From: Bradysia coprophila
Taxonomy: Eukaryota > Arthropoda > Insecta > Diptera > Sciaridae
Direction: 5' to 3'
NCBI RefSeq assembly: GCF_014529535.1
Contig: NW_023503972.1
Span: 5,270,001-5,334,000 of the forward strand
Length of the DNA: 64,000 bases
Position numbers and translations under genes: made by a program. A model generated the notes under the pieces. That model saw only the letters and a list, made by a program, of their open reading frames with translations. It made no database searches and had not been told where the DNA came from. Of this stretch, positions 38,301-48,285 are shown in pieces. The stretch's first letter is position 1. Every line of letters begins with the position of its first letter.

Positions 38301-38668
38301 AAATAATATTTTGTTTTCCACCTATAACAACTCTAGCGAATCGACTTAAGACTTAACTTCAAATCCAATCAATCGTTGGTCAATCACTCTCTTTCGGTGT
38401 TTAGCGCAATGTGTTAGGTAAGGACTAGACACTACTTACCGTATCGCCTTTTTATTCTGATAAGCCCGTGTGACTCATGCACCGAAAATAGAAAGAGGAG
38501 CCGAATTCATGGAAACAAAATTTTGTATTTTACGCAACCTGTTTTTTTTTAACATCTGCTCGGTTCTGTTCTAATATTGCGGCATTACACCTTTGTGTAA
38601 TATGTTTCGGATGTAGACATCGTCTAGTTCCACCTTCAGCCACCACACATAACGTCAATGAATTGAGT
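35400..38668. other. Intergenic region between the small peptide gene and SPAG7
   Basis: No coding sequence recognised. A TATA-like AGTATATAAG lies at about 36928-36937 (plus), but no ORF follows. The open frames at 37378-37647 overlap each other in different frames and have no family features. A direct repeat is listed separately. Confidence 0.45.
35966..36270. repeat. Two direct repeats of about 152 bp
   Basis: CTGCTCTTTGTTAAC begins at 35966 and 36118. Each is followed by GATAACTT, CTCAAC(C/T)GATTT, a poly-T run, then TTGAAATCCT(C/G)AGGTTA. The copies are imperfect. No TIR was found. Confidence 0.75.
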
Positions 38669-39692
38669 TCAATTCACATTCGTGCTACTTGCCGGATTAT
38701 GAGTCAATTTCAACCGTTTCTTAGCCTGAATGTCAGCCATTGTCTGTTCGATGGATCTAACATCCTTTTTGTTCTCGCTGGGAACTGTGGGCCGACAAAA
38801 AAAATTCAAATCAAAATTGATGTCCATGCTGTCGCAGGAAAAGAAAGGGAAACTTACCGAAACCGTAGGACTTATTCGATTCAGTCTTTTTGGCTGCTTC
38901 CAATGCCGCGTCCTGGCCAATTAGATGCACGTACTTATCTTTGTAGTTCGAATGCGGGACAATTTTTTCCGGCTTTTTAGCCTTCTCTGTGTCGACCAGT
39001 TTTTGTTCGGCGCGACGTTGAACGTACTCTTTGGCTTTGTCATCGTTCCATTCCTCACCGTTGCGTCTGGCATGGATTTCGTCCTCGGTCGGTGTGTACT
39101 CTCGCTTGTAGACTATAATGTATCGATCGATTCCCTCTTGTCCGAAGCTCATTGCTAGCAAGCCGGCCACTTCGGCAACGTCGTGTCTGGTAATGAAATT
39201 TGGTTTAACAATTAAGGACTTCGATTCTTAAACTTCGTGAGATTCGATAAAGATCAACGAAGACCTAGTTCTCAAAAGAGAACGGAGGTCTGTCAGGATA
39301 AAACAATAACAGATAGATAGGCTACTCACACAACACTCCGATAGACCTTGTCCAATGGTTGAAATTGAATGAATTTGCGGCTGTCATCTTTGGATATTCG
39401 ATCGATTCGCTCTTCAACGAACTGCCGGAAGCGATTTAGCTCCTCTTTTTCACGATTTCTCATCTTTTCAATGTGTTCGTTCTGTTCTGTAAGTTCAAAA
39501 AAAAAATCATTTTTATCTTCAAAACATTCCGTCGTTCAACTACAACAAAATCACGAAAGAGAAGCGACAATAGACGAAAGGAAAAAAAAATGTGAAAATT
39601 TTCGGTGACAAACTTTTTATGATTTCCTTTTGCTTCTGATTCGCTTCGGGTGGTTTATCCATTGAATTAAGAATTGAGCCTAGTAGATCCAT
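38669..39692 (-). CDS. SPAG7: SPAG7 homologue, R3H-domain protein
   Basis: Exons in transcript order are 39692-39614, 39486-39330, 39186-38858 and 38784-38669. Junctions are GT-AG with matching phases, giving 226 residues against ~227 in vertebrate SPAG7. The protein starts MDLLGSILNSMDKPP, the conserved SPAG7 opening. An R3H domain covers about residues 40-97, with the signature R76-x3-H80 in YRSVVHDVAEVAGL, implying single-stranded nucleic acid binding. The conserved NYKDKYVHLIGQDAA block and the C-terminal DVRSIEQTMADIQAKKRL follow. It is probably nuclear and soluble; the molecular role is poorly known in the family. Exon 1 is short, and the first donor is the weaker GTTTGT. An upstream region to ~40000 has no other gene. 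Confidence 0.94.
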
Positions 39693-40362
39693 GATGTTGT
39701 TGTGTAGTTTGAACAGGACACGATTCGTAAACGTTTTTTTTCTCGTCTGTTAGGTGGTTTAGAATCCAAACCCAAAATAAAACAAACTCGAGTTTACAAA
39801 CAATACTTTTGGTATAATATTATCGCGCACATCTGACAGAGTTAAATGTCAACTGTATACAGTGCTGTCATATCGCACATTCAAATGATCTAGTACTACA
39901 CGCTGGCGAAGAGCGCGCAACACAAATAAATAAACAAAATTAAGATTGGCTCGTTCGGTATGTGTTTTGTATGTAGATGGAAGCACGGGTCTTAAAATTC
40001 AGTCTCTCTATGCTGCCCATATTAGTTATTATAAATAATAAGACGAGTCGGTGCACTTTAGGCTACGTTTATTTATTCTTATGTTGTTTGATCGAGTGCT
40101 GGTGGTAGACTAATCTAAAACTACTGATTGCAATTACGTTGATATGTTTGATATGAGACGTGACTTTACTGGTATGTGTGTGCCTCGTTTACCGTCCACT
40201 ACACCCACATTGCAATGTGAAACACATGTATAAGGTCTTTAACTTTTGCCAGCGATCAAGCGATCAGCGTAACCTCTCAATTAAAATATCTTGAAATCGT
40301 CAATAACGTGTGGCAACGTTTAAAAAACAAAAATCAAAACCCACCAGAAACCAAGGTAAATT
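39693..40362. other. Upstream region of SPAG7
   Basis: This should hold the SPAG7 promoter and 5' UTR. I see no other gene and no clear TATA box. Confidence 0.4.
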
Positions 40363-40510
40363 CACGCCGTAAGTGCGGTCGAAATTCAAAATGGAAAGTG
40401 CGGAGGTCTTTCTAACGTAGCGTCATTTTCATACAAGGAAGCGTTGAAATATATATTTCAGTTCACTTTTTCATCGAATCGTTCACTTAAAATTCAAATT
40501 TTAAGCACAC
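40363..40510. repeat. Short interspersed TIR element, copy 2 of 2 (inverted)
   Basis: Reverse complement of 5174-5331. It contains CACGCCGTAAGTGCGGTCG, then AAATTCAAAATGGAAAGTGCG and later CACTTTTTCATCGAATCGTTC. Continuing to 40600 it joins sequence resembling 32840-32910 (AACTGTAA then CACGAACTTTGACAAC), so two repeat families abut here. Confidence 0.7.
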
Positions 40511-40807
40511 TCATAGGTTTATTCCAAGTAACTGTAAACACGAACTTTGACAACCCGAACAACGACAATTTCATCAACAGCAACGTCGCTTACGTGATAT
40601 TTCATACAAATCGAGCAACGTCGCCTACGCGATTTACACAGAGATATAATTGAGGTTATGGTTCTATGGATGAAATTTGACAATTCACATGGCCTTGGAA
40701 CATACCTATGACGTGAATATACATACTTAAGGTAACGCAAATCCTCAAGGAATAGCAAGAAATGCGCAAAGTATTTAAACACTGAATCAAATCCACAGTT
40801 ACACACG

Positions 40808-41043
40808 GATCCAAACTTTCAGGTGAATTTTAGCTCTGTCATGTTGCACACGTATTGAATTCGTTTGCGTCAAGTTGCAACTAGTGGTAAATTTGGAACG
40901 ATTTAGCAGCGTTATGTTGCCCACATATAAAATTTGTTTGCGTCAAGTTGTATTTAGTGGTGAATTGGAAGGATTTAGGGCCGTCATGTTGCACAAGTCT
41001 AAGTTATACAACATACGAAAATGAATTCACCTGAAAGTTTGGA
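40808..41043. repeat. TIR element with internal ~74-bp tandem units
   Basis: GATCCAAACTTTCAGGTGAAT on the left pairs with ATTCACCTGAAAGTTTGGAT on the right. Inside, a unit with GTTGC(A/C)CAC, TTTGCGTCAAGTTG and TAGTGGT repeats a little over twice. Related sequence continues to ~41280, including TTCAGTGTTTATATACTTTG at 41082, a motif also seen near 41413 and 62911. Confidence 0.7.
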
Positions 41044-42073
41044 TACGCAATTTCTCTGATCCGCTGAGGGTCTGCATTACCTTCAGTGTTTATATACTTT
41101 GGAAATGCGGACCCCAAGTTCCGGGTGAATATAAGATTTGTTATGTTGCATTCGTGACGTTTGGCGCGATAATGTTGTTGGAAGTGTTTGTATAGTATTG
41201 AGTTTTGACATATGTTGCAACCTAACAAAGTAAATTTGACTTGTGTCCAACATTATAAAAACTATATTCATCCGAAAGCAGGGGCCTTTGTGTTCTTGCG
41301 GATTTGCGTTAAGCCCAATTCAGTGTCGTCCGTTTAGCTCATCCGTGTACTTAACAGATGTGTTCAAACAATAGAATGTAGGCGGAGTTTACGTAAACGG
41401 AGCACCTTTACCTTCAGTGTTTATATACTGTGCCAGAAACCGGTGCCGATCTACTTATGTCAACGGACAATACATAAACAAATTCCTTAATCTATTCTGC
41501 TTAGGGTAGACCTCGACTGAAGATAATAACGTGAACGTACATACGAGTTTTCACCACGACTGTCCACCTTAAAGTTAATTGACTACTATCGCGTAGCTTC
41601 TCTAATTCCATTTAGGATAACACACCTCCCTGAATTATTTCAGATCGATTGTCGGTTGAAAGATCTTGACTATTTCGGTCCGTTCATCCACGACAGAGTA
41701 AAGTTAACCAGGCATGAGCGCTGATTTGACTAGGGGCCTGAATAATCTAGTAGCCCTATATTTTTTGCGAATAAATTTCTTCAATTTATGTCAGCGTTCA
41801 TTTGAGTTCATTTTCATCCAGTGTATTAGGTCCCTTATTTGACGTTTCGAAAATGAACCGCTCCTGCCTGGTTTATTTTACTCTGCCGTGGTTCATCTCT
41901 TTGAAGTATCGACCAACTTAAACCTACCAACTTCTGATTATAGTATATTTAGACAAAAAGTTGGATCTAGGTCTAGCAAAAGCTTTGGTGGATTTAACAA
42001 AAAAAAATTGGTAGGTTTAAACCATCAAATCCACCAACGTTTCTGCCAGACCTACCAACTTTTTAGTCGCGCT

Positions 42074-42229
42074 CTAACGAGCTGCCAACTTCCTGAGTAA
42101 AATGTTGTGCTCGATGCGGTCGCATGCTTTCGAGACGTCAGTGTACAGCACATCAACTTGACCACCTCTCGCCCTTGACTCGGAAACCGAAGTTATAAAT
42201 TCCATCGAGTTTGTCTGTGTCGACGTCTT
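42074..42229 (-). pseudogene. Non-LTR reverse transcriptase fragment (motif A region)
   Basis: Fifty-one codons open on the minus strand read like the 'TQTNSMEF...GGQVDVLYTDVSKACDR' region of insect non-LTR reverse transcriptases. YTDVSKACD corresponds to the catalytic motif A (usually YTDFSKAFD), with the first catalytic Asp present. It then continues HNILLRKLA and stops. Nothing recognisable flanks it, so it is a small relic. Confidence 0.8.
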
Positions 42230-42954
42230 CGAAAAAAATACTGTGCTGGATGTATCAGGCTTTTAAATTTCCGGGAAGACCCTTTTCGGTGTCAAACTTA
42301 GAAACTCAATGATGAAGAGCTGCACTTACAATCACCTACACAGGATTGAATTGAAGTGCAACACTTAGTACAAACAATTTTAATCTCAGTACAAGTGCGA
42401 GAACCCTATGAACCCTATGCCGTTTTTCGAATGCAATTGCATAGAGTAGCATATTAATAGTGAATGAGGGTTGTGGTTTTCCTTAATTTTCTGGTCGACA
42501 AATAAAAAACTTCGTTTTTCTGGGACGTTTCGAGATTTTATTTTTGCCTCATCAGCATCTAATTATTTACATTGAAAAAACACTAAACTTAGCTTATAAT
42601 TCCCATTAATCAAACTCAGGGTCTCAATACTTACGAATAATAAAACAAAATCGAATTAATTAATTTTCTAAAAAGAAGCTCATTAATTCGACTCTACCGC
42701 CCCATTTCCAGTTTGTTCTTTTAACTGCAACTTAGGCAATAATAGGAGACACCGTAACCTCGTCGTATGAAACCTTGGAATATTTCAATAGACCTTGATG
42801 TGATCAGCCAGCCGGAATATTGATTTTAAACAAGTAAAACGTTAACTGATTCCATTATACGAACAAAATATTTTGATTCGTATTTCTGATATTATACAAC
42901 AGAACATACTACTACTGATAACCTCGCCAGGTCATTCTTTTTCAGAATTCCAGA

Positions 42955-42982
42955 ATATAATAAGAGCAGCAGTGCTTCAGTG
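42955..42982 (+). promoter_or_regulatory. TATA box and arthropod initiator of the aerolysin-fold gene
   Basis: ATATAATA begins about 42955, and TCAGT, the arthropod initiator, is at 42977-42981. The spacing fits a focused promoter. It gives a 5' UTR of about 127 bases before the ATG at 43106. Confidence 0.65.
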
Positions 42983-43105
42983 ATCAGATCAAAACGGTCG
43001 TTCAGGAAAGATATTAGTCAAAACTAGTCAGTTGTTGCATATCTACAGCAGGAGCTCGGTAGATTCTCTAATATTTTTGCTTTACGTGACTAAAAATTGC
43101 GTAAA

Positions 43106-44553
43106 ATGGCATCGGCATTACTCATCATCAGTTTACTAGTTGTGTGCCTAACGCTTGTCCGCGCTAATTCACCAGAAGCGTAAGTGTTTTCGAAAGTATT
43201 TGTGATTTATCCGTTAACCGTTACAAAATCATGTCAGGAACACTGAAGATGGAACTTTGGAAGGTAATCCATCGGCACAGCTAAAGCCATTGGATCCAAT
43301 AGCTGGCACGAATCTGTTTTTCAATTTACCGTACCGATGGCTCGACGACACAAAGCCCGGCTGTTTTGTGACTTGGTTTTGGGAAACCTTTCAGGACACT
43401 CGGGAAGACAAGAACAGAGGAGTTAGCCTTGCGTGTAGTAATGTCGATCAGAAATGGTACGACACTACGAATTCGGAATGGATTTTTCAAAAGCCAGATC
43501 CGAATGTGATGAAGACCAACGGAGACATTGCAATTAGGAATATTGGATCGGGATTCACGCTCGAACGTATAAATAGTGCTGGCACGGAATGGGTAGCTGT
43601 GGATGGTCATGCTCTTAAAGTGAAATATATGATGATACCGGTAAAATTGAATTTCTTGCAGTTTTTTTTGGATTAATTATAATTTTTCGATTGTAACAAT
43701 TATCTAGTGGGTAAACAATCATCTTCCCGACATTCACACATGGAATGTTCTAGGTGATCCCAAAAATAAGCACCGCGTGCAATTGGAAATTGACGGTTTC
43801 ACATTGGCCCAACACGAACTTCCCAATCATCGAGCGTATCTGTATGTGAAACCTGGCTTTGACGCAGGTTATCCGTACACATTTGTCCCTACAATCGAAC
43901 TGGAATTGCACATGGATAATTTCCAATTTGTTCGGCCAATTGGAGACGAGCTGGCCAAACACACCACTGAAAAGGCGCTGATTGACGAATACACGATAAA
44001 CAATAACAGTCCGGCAAGTTTGAGACGAGCGGTTGAAGTGTCGCAGACAATCAGAAATGAGTTCTCCTGGGGTCTATCCCAGTCAATAAAAAATGCTTTG
44101 AAGGTCAAGGGCAAAGCGGGAATACCATTCCTGGCTGAAGGCGAAATTGAGAACACCTTTGAGGTGGGATTTGAAGCGAACGAGAACTGGAAAAGTGGCG
44201 AGGACAAAACGTTCAAAATGTCCTACGACGTCAGTGTGCCGCCAAACAGTGAGGTAAAAATATCGGCGTGGTACGATCGGATAAACGATCTACGTATGGA
44301 TTACACGGCGAGAGCCGAAATTACCGGAAAGACGAAAAGGATAACCGTATTCGATGATATTGTTCAAGATGTGGCGGCTACTGGCGACATGATCCGGAAA
44401 CAGCTTGAGAGTTCGGGCTTCGACGGAACGATTCTTGAAACGAAAAACGATCGTCTTATTGTACGGGTGAAGGGTTCGATGGTTGCTACAGTTGGTGTTC
44501 GCGGTCGATTGAATGTGAATGGAGAGACTGTCCACAGATCGGACCCAGTTTGA
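43106..44553 (+). CDS. Secreted aerolysin/ETX-MTX2-fold protein
   Basis: Exons 43106-43179, 43238-43640 and 43708-44553 join in phase through GT-AG introns of 58 and 67 bases, giving 440 residues. The N-terminus is a clear signal peptide of about 20 residues. Residues 26 to about 240 form an unassigned region rich in aromatic residues. About residues 250-370 look like the aerolysin/ETX-MTX2 pore-forming module: a Ser/Thr-rich alternating strand (SPASLRRAVEVSQTIRNEFS), then GEIENTFEVGFEANENW, and the typical VPPNSEVKISAW strand. Known members insert beta-barrel pores, but many animal homologues are lectins, immune or digestive proteins. Spliceosomal introns, a TATA-Inr promoter and AATAAA near 44608 show that it is a resident nuclear gene. 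Ancestral transfer from microbes is possible but not shown. No frame break is seen. The fold is assigned with good confidence; any pore activity is inference. Confidence 0.8.
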
Positions 44554-45071
44554 TGAAACAAATCAATTTGGATTTTTTGTTGTCCAAACGTTTCCACTTT
44601 TTTCGTGAATAAAAAAGGTCATTACCGAACGACTCCCTCATTCCTGATTTTTAAATTTCCTTCGTAGCACGTAGCAGCAATATCTCAAATATCTCAGTAT
44701 GGTTCGCTAAAATCCATTCTCAGGATGAAAGCAATGTTGAAAGAAAAACCCAATGGAAGAGATAATGTTTCCGAAACAAATATTAATTCACTTGAATGGT
44801 TTGGATGTGACGAAGCTTAACTAAGCCAAGATCCAAAAAGATTGGTATGCTGTCGCAAAATAATTCTATTTGTATTCAGATAGCAACCTCATTTATGGAC
44901 AATTTTATTAACCAATTTGCAAGTAAATTCTTAAGATACGGGGTTTTGCAGGTTGATTGTTTCCTGAAGGTTTTTTTTTATTGGTTCTGTCTTTTTCAGG
45001 CGATGAAAGCATCCGATTAAATTATCTATTTTATTGTCATCTGTAAATTCATTTAGTCGCTTCACTAATTG
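44554..45071. other. Intergenic region between the two plus-strand secreted genes
   Basis: About 520 AT-rich bases with the 3' UTR and AATAAA of the upstream gene, then promoter sequence for the next. No other feature seen. Confidence 0.5.
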
Positions 45072-45080
45072 ATATAAAAA
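45072..45080 (+). promoter_or_regulatory. TATA box of the fibrinogen-related gene
   Basis: ATATAAAAA lies 40 bases before the ATG at 45112, so transcription should begin about 45100 and the leader is very short. The ATG at 45085 would lie upstream of that start, which supports 45112 as the true initiator. Confidence 0.65.
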
Positions 45081-45111
45081 GGTGATGTTCTCTGCAGAGG
45101 ATCAATCAAAC

Positions 45112-45914
45112 ATGAATTGTGTGCTGATAAAAGTACTTTTAGTTAGTGGCTTAGCCATCTATTGCCAAGCTGTGGAAGTGACGAAAGTGGAATCAAGTCT
45201 TTTGAGGCTAAGAGATTTGCAATTTACTAAACTTGTTGACTGTGAAGATGCGCTGAACAAAGGATTTACTATAAGTGGCGTTTATCGTATCAAACCTGCA
45301 GCCTCCGCAAGACCATTCCCAGTTTGGTGTGACATGGATGCAGAAGGTGGTGGATTGTTGTTCAAACAAGGTTCGATGGATTGGTTGATTTCGAACGAAC
45401 TTGGAAGGAATACCGAAACGGGTTCGGCTACGTGGACAGCGAACATTGGCTTGGTAATAATTTTATTCGCCAAATAACACTAAACTACGATTACGAACTG
45501 AGAATTGAATTGACCGGCTACTTGGCTAATGAGTTTGCTACCGTTAAATATTCACCATTTCAAATTGGTTCCGAGGACGAAAAATACAAACTTTTCATTG
45601 GAACGTTTTCGTACGGAGGATTGCCAGTTCCCGACAAATTGTCGCATCACAATGGTTCTGTATTCTCGACAGTAGACAGTGACAAAGATATTAGACCGAA
45701 GAACTGTGCTGATTACGCTCGGGGTGCCTGGTGGTATGTGAACTGTTATCAATCCAATTTGAATGGAATTTGGATGACCGAGAGACGATCAATAGCAATC
45801 CAAGGACCGCAGTCATACGATAATGTAGTTGGTATAGTTTGGGAGGATTTGTTTGGTAAAAAATTTTACGGTCTCAAGAGCGTTGAAATGAAAGTGAGGA
45901 AAATAAGGAAATAA
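45112..45914 (+). pseudogene. Fibrinogen-related protein gene with a one-base frameshift
   Basis: A single-exon gene for a secreted fibrinogen C-terminal domain (FReD) protein; such proteins act as lectins and immune recognition factors in arthropods. A signal peptide starts MNCVLIKVLLVSGLAIYCQA. The FReD opens with DCEDALNKG and FPVWCDMDAEGG in one frame. At 45350/45351 the homology passes to the next frame (WIVVQTRFDG, then VDFERTWKEYRNGFGYVDSE), consistent with one missing base. The second frame continues to the end with the calcium-site region DSDKDIRPKNCADYARGAWW, NCYQSNLNG and a GIVWEDLFGKKFYGLKSVEMK ending. All four usual cysteines are present and no other break is seen. It may be a young pseudogene, a segregating null or an assembly error; with one more base it would be ~267 residues. 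No intron explains the shift. Confidence 0.85.
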
Positions 45915-46535
45915 TTTTTGAAATAATTGTCATGAAAGTTGTTGAACAGTTAAAATTATATTTTTTCCGCTTTACAACTTGTGTTCTTTGGATTGACGTA
46001 TTTTATGCGCACTTGAACTAAAAGGGAAGGTAAAATTTCGTTCACATACACAACAATTGTTGGTTTGCCTTTCAGATGAAACAATAGAAATACAATGACA
46101 ACGCTCTGTGCACCTAGCCTTATAAGCATAGACTTCAAGCCCGACCCGTACAAGATCGTTTCAAAAGCCTCTTCTTACTTCACCTTTCGCCTTCGTGATA
46201 TTTGTCAATTCGGTGTTCATGCATGCTAGTAGCAATGCTGTGCTTTTCACCTCCTCTTTTAATAAACCAAAAGCACAGAGGAAAAGAGAATAGTCAATGC
46301 AATCAAATACCTCCATTTGCCTTGCAGCAGAGAGTTTGATAAATTTCCCGTAATTGCCTTATTAAGAGTTTCGCTCTACTGAAAATCTAAATTTAATTTC
46401 TTTAAAATTTTCATCAATATTGATAATTTATCAAATGATAAACCCCTGCAATGTACAAGGTCCAACTTAACCGTCCGTAGACTAGACATTCCCTCCTGTG
46501 TTTTACTCGAATTATCGCAAACCATTATGTTTTTT

Positions 46536-46578
46536 AGGTCTTTTTTCTTCTAGAAAAAATACCCTATTATGGCCGGTT

Positions 46579-46609
<31 letters not shown>

Positions 46610-47537
46610 CTGTCTGTCTGTCCGTCCGTCTGTCTGTCTGTCTGTCCGTCCGTCTGTCTGTCTGTCCGTCTGTCCGTCTGTCTGTTCCACAAATTTGGTA
46701 GTTTTGGTAGCTCTCAGTCGGTAGTTGGTATTTTTGGTGGTTGGTAGTTTCGAGCTGGATTAACATTCAAAATTGCAAAGCCACCATGAGCATATCGACA
46801 CCAGGCAAATAATAATTATTTGCTATCTGATCACCGATAGCTCACAGTTAACATTGCAATTCGAAAATTTGGTAGTTGGACTACCAAGGCTATAATTGAC
46901 TACCAAACGTAATTTTTGGGGAAGAGATGTTTACTATTCGAAAACTACGCACCGACTGTCGAAATTATTCTACATGCTCGACTATTTATAAATCGGAAAT
47001 TTGGTAGTCGGTAGCTTTGGTAGTTGGTAGTTGCGAGATGGATTGACATTCAAAATTGCAAAGCCACCATGAGCATATCGACACCAGGCAAATAATAACT
47101 ATTTGTTATCTGATCACTGATAGCTCACAGTTAACATTGCAATTCGAAAATTTGGTAGTTGGTAGTTGGACTACCAAGGCTATAATTGACTTCCAAACGT
47201 AATTTTTGGAGAAGAGATGTTTACTATTCGAGAACTACGCACCGACTGACGAAATTATTCTACATGCTCGGCTATTTATAAATCGGAAATTTGGTAGTCG
47301 ATAGCTTTGGTAGTTGGTAGTTGCGAGATGGATTGACATTCAAAATTGCAAAGCCACCATGAGCATATCGACACCAGGCAAATAATAATTATTTGTTATC
47401 TGATCACCGATAGCTCACAGTTAACATTGCAATTCGAAAATGTGGTAGTTTTGGTAGGTCAAATAGTTGGTAGTTGGTAGTTCCAAACAGAAATTAGAAA
47501 AAAGACCTCACCAGGCTTTAACCGGTCTATTCTTGTT
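46536..47537. repeat. Composite element, copy 1: CTGT/CCGT microsatellite plus ~285-bp tandem units
   Basis: Starts AGGTCTTTTTTCTTCTAG and ends AGAAAAAAGACCT at 47508, inverted termini, followed by CACCAGGCTTTAACCGGTCT, which is also shared with copy 2. A CTGT/CCGT run occupies about 46577-46685. Then a unit containing GCCACCATGAGCATATCGAC and CACCAGGCAAATAAT repeats at about 46772, 47055 and 47345. TTTGGTAGTTGG motifs join the units. AGACC and GGTCT at the 3' end can pair as a short hairpin. No transposase is seen. Confidence 0.85.
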
Positions 47538-47779
47538 TGTTGTTGTGAAGTTGCGTTTTCGGTCTTGGCGACAAGCGCCCACATTAGAACTATTGTAGTA
47601 GATACAGTTCTTATTTCACCAACAATTTTTTTAAAGTTCGATGGGGTGTGGGGTAACCTCGATAAAATTTAAATTGTTGCCACTGTCCCCGTGATCAACT
47701 CAGTTGTATCGTAGCCTTCCGCTTTAATAAAAAGACAGCACAACACCGTCATGACCGAAGGACATTTACAAACGATGCA

Positions 47780-47922
47780 ATAGGGGTAAACCATTATGGT
47801 TCGGAAAGTTCGTGAGTATGGCGATTTCGTACACTTTCGACATTTAATATATGGTAGACATGTCAAAAGTTCATGAGATTACCATACTTACGAACTTTAC
47901 GAACCATAATGGTTTACCCCTA
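47780..47922. repeat. 143-bp MITE with ~40-bp TIRs
   Basis: TAGGGGTAAACCATTATGGT on the left and its complement ending CCCCTA on the right enclose about 60 bases. The arms pair almost perfectly for ~42 bases (GTTCGTGAGTATGG against CCATACTTACGAAC). The terminal TA on both sides fits a TA target, as in Tc1/mariner-type MITEs. Confidence 0.8.
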
Positions 47923-48024
47923 ATACCAGATAGAGTTCGTCATTTGTCATCTAAGCCGCAAACCATTGAACCTATTCATCAGAAGTTGTTATTGTGGACA
48001 TAATCTGACAAATGGAATCATATG

Positions 48025-48115
48025 TGTTGCGGTTAGATTTCGAACCCATGACTGGCCAACTAATAATTCAATGTGAAACCTAGGTAAACACACTGCGCTA
48101 TTGAGTTGAGTTACT
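48025..48115 (-). other. tRNA-like sequence with pol III A and B boxes (possible SINE head)
   Basis: On the minus strand TAGCGCAGTGTG at 48100-48089 fits an A box, and GGTTCGAAATC at 48046-48036 fits a B box, at tRNA-like spacing. The acceptor stem is not clean, so a working tRNA is unlikely. It may be the head of a tRNA-derived SINE whose body would run toward 47925, or a tRNA pseudogene. Confidence 0.5.
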
Positions 48116-48285
48116 GTTATGATTTCCTTCACGAATTTTAACATCAGAGAGAGGTAAAATGAATTTTCGGTTCATTTGTTCATCCACTCATTTACTCATT
48201 CAAGTTATGAGGCAAAAGTATGGCGTAGCGTGAATGCTTTAATGAATTTCTTTCAAACATTTCAAATCTTTAAAAACAAATCCCT

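Noticed and set aside
38663-39158. Plus-strand open frames across SPAG7
   Set aside because: They are antisense shadows of SPAG7 exons, whose minus-strand reading is conserved and spliced.
44554-44640. Aerolysin-fold gene as a bacterial contaminant
   Set aside because: Two spliceosomal introns, a TATA-Inr promoter and a poly-A signal place it in the host nuclear genome.
46498-46766. Open frames over the CTGT/CCGT run
   Set aside because: Simple-repeat translation on both strands; no gene. The same holds at 59915-60156.
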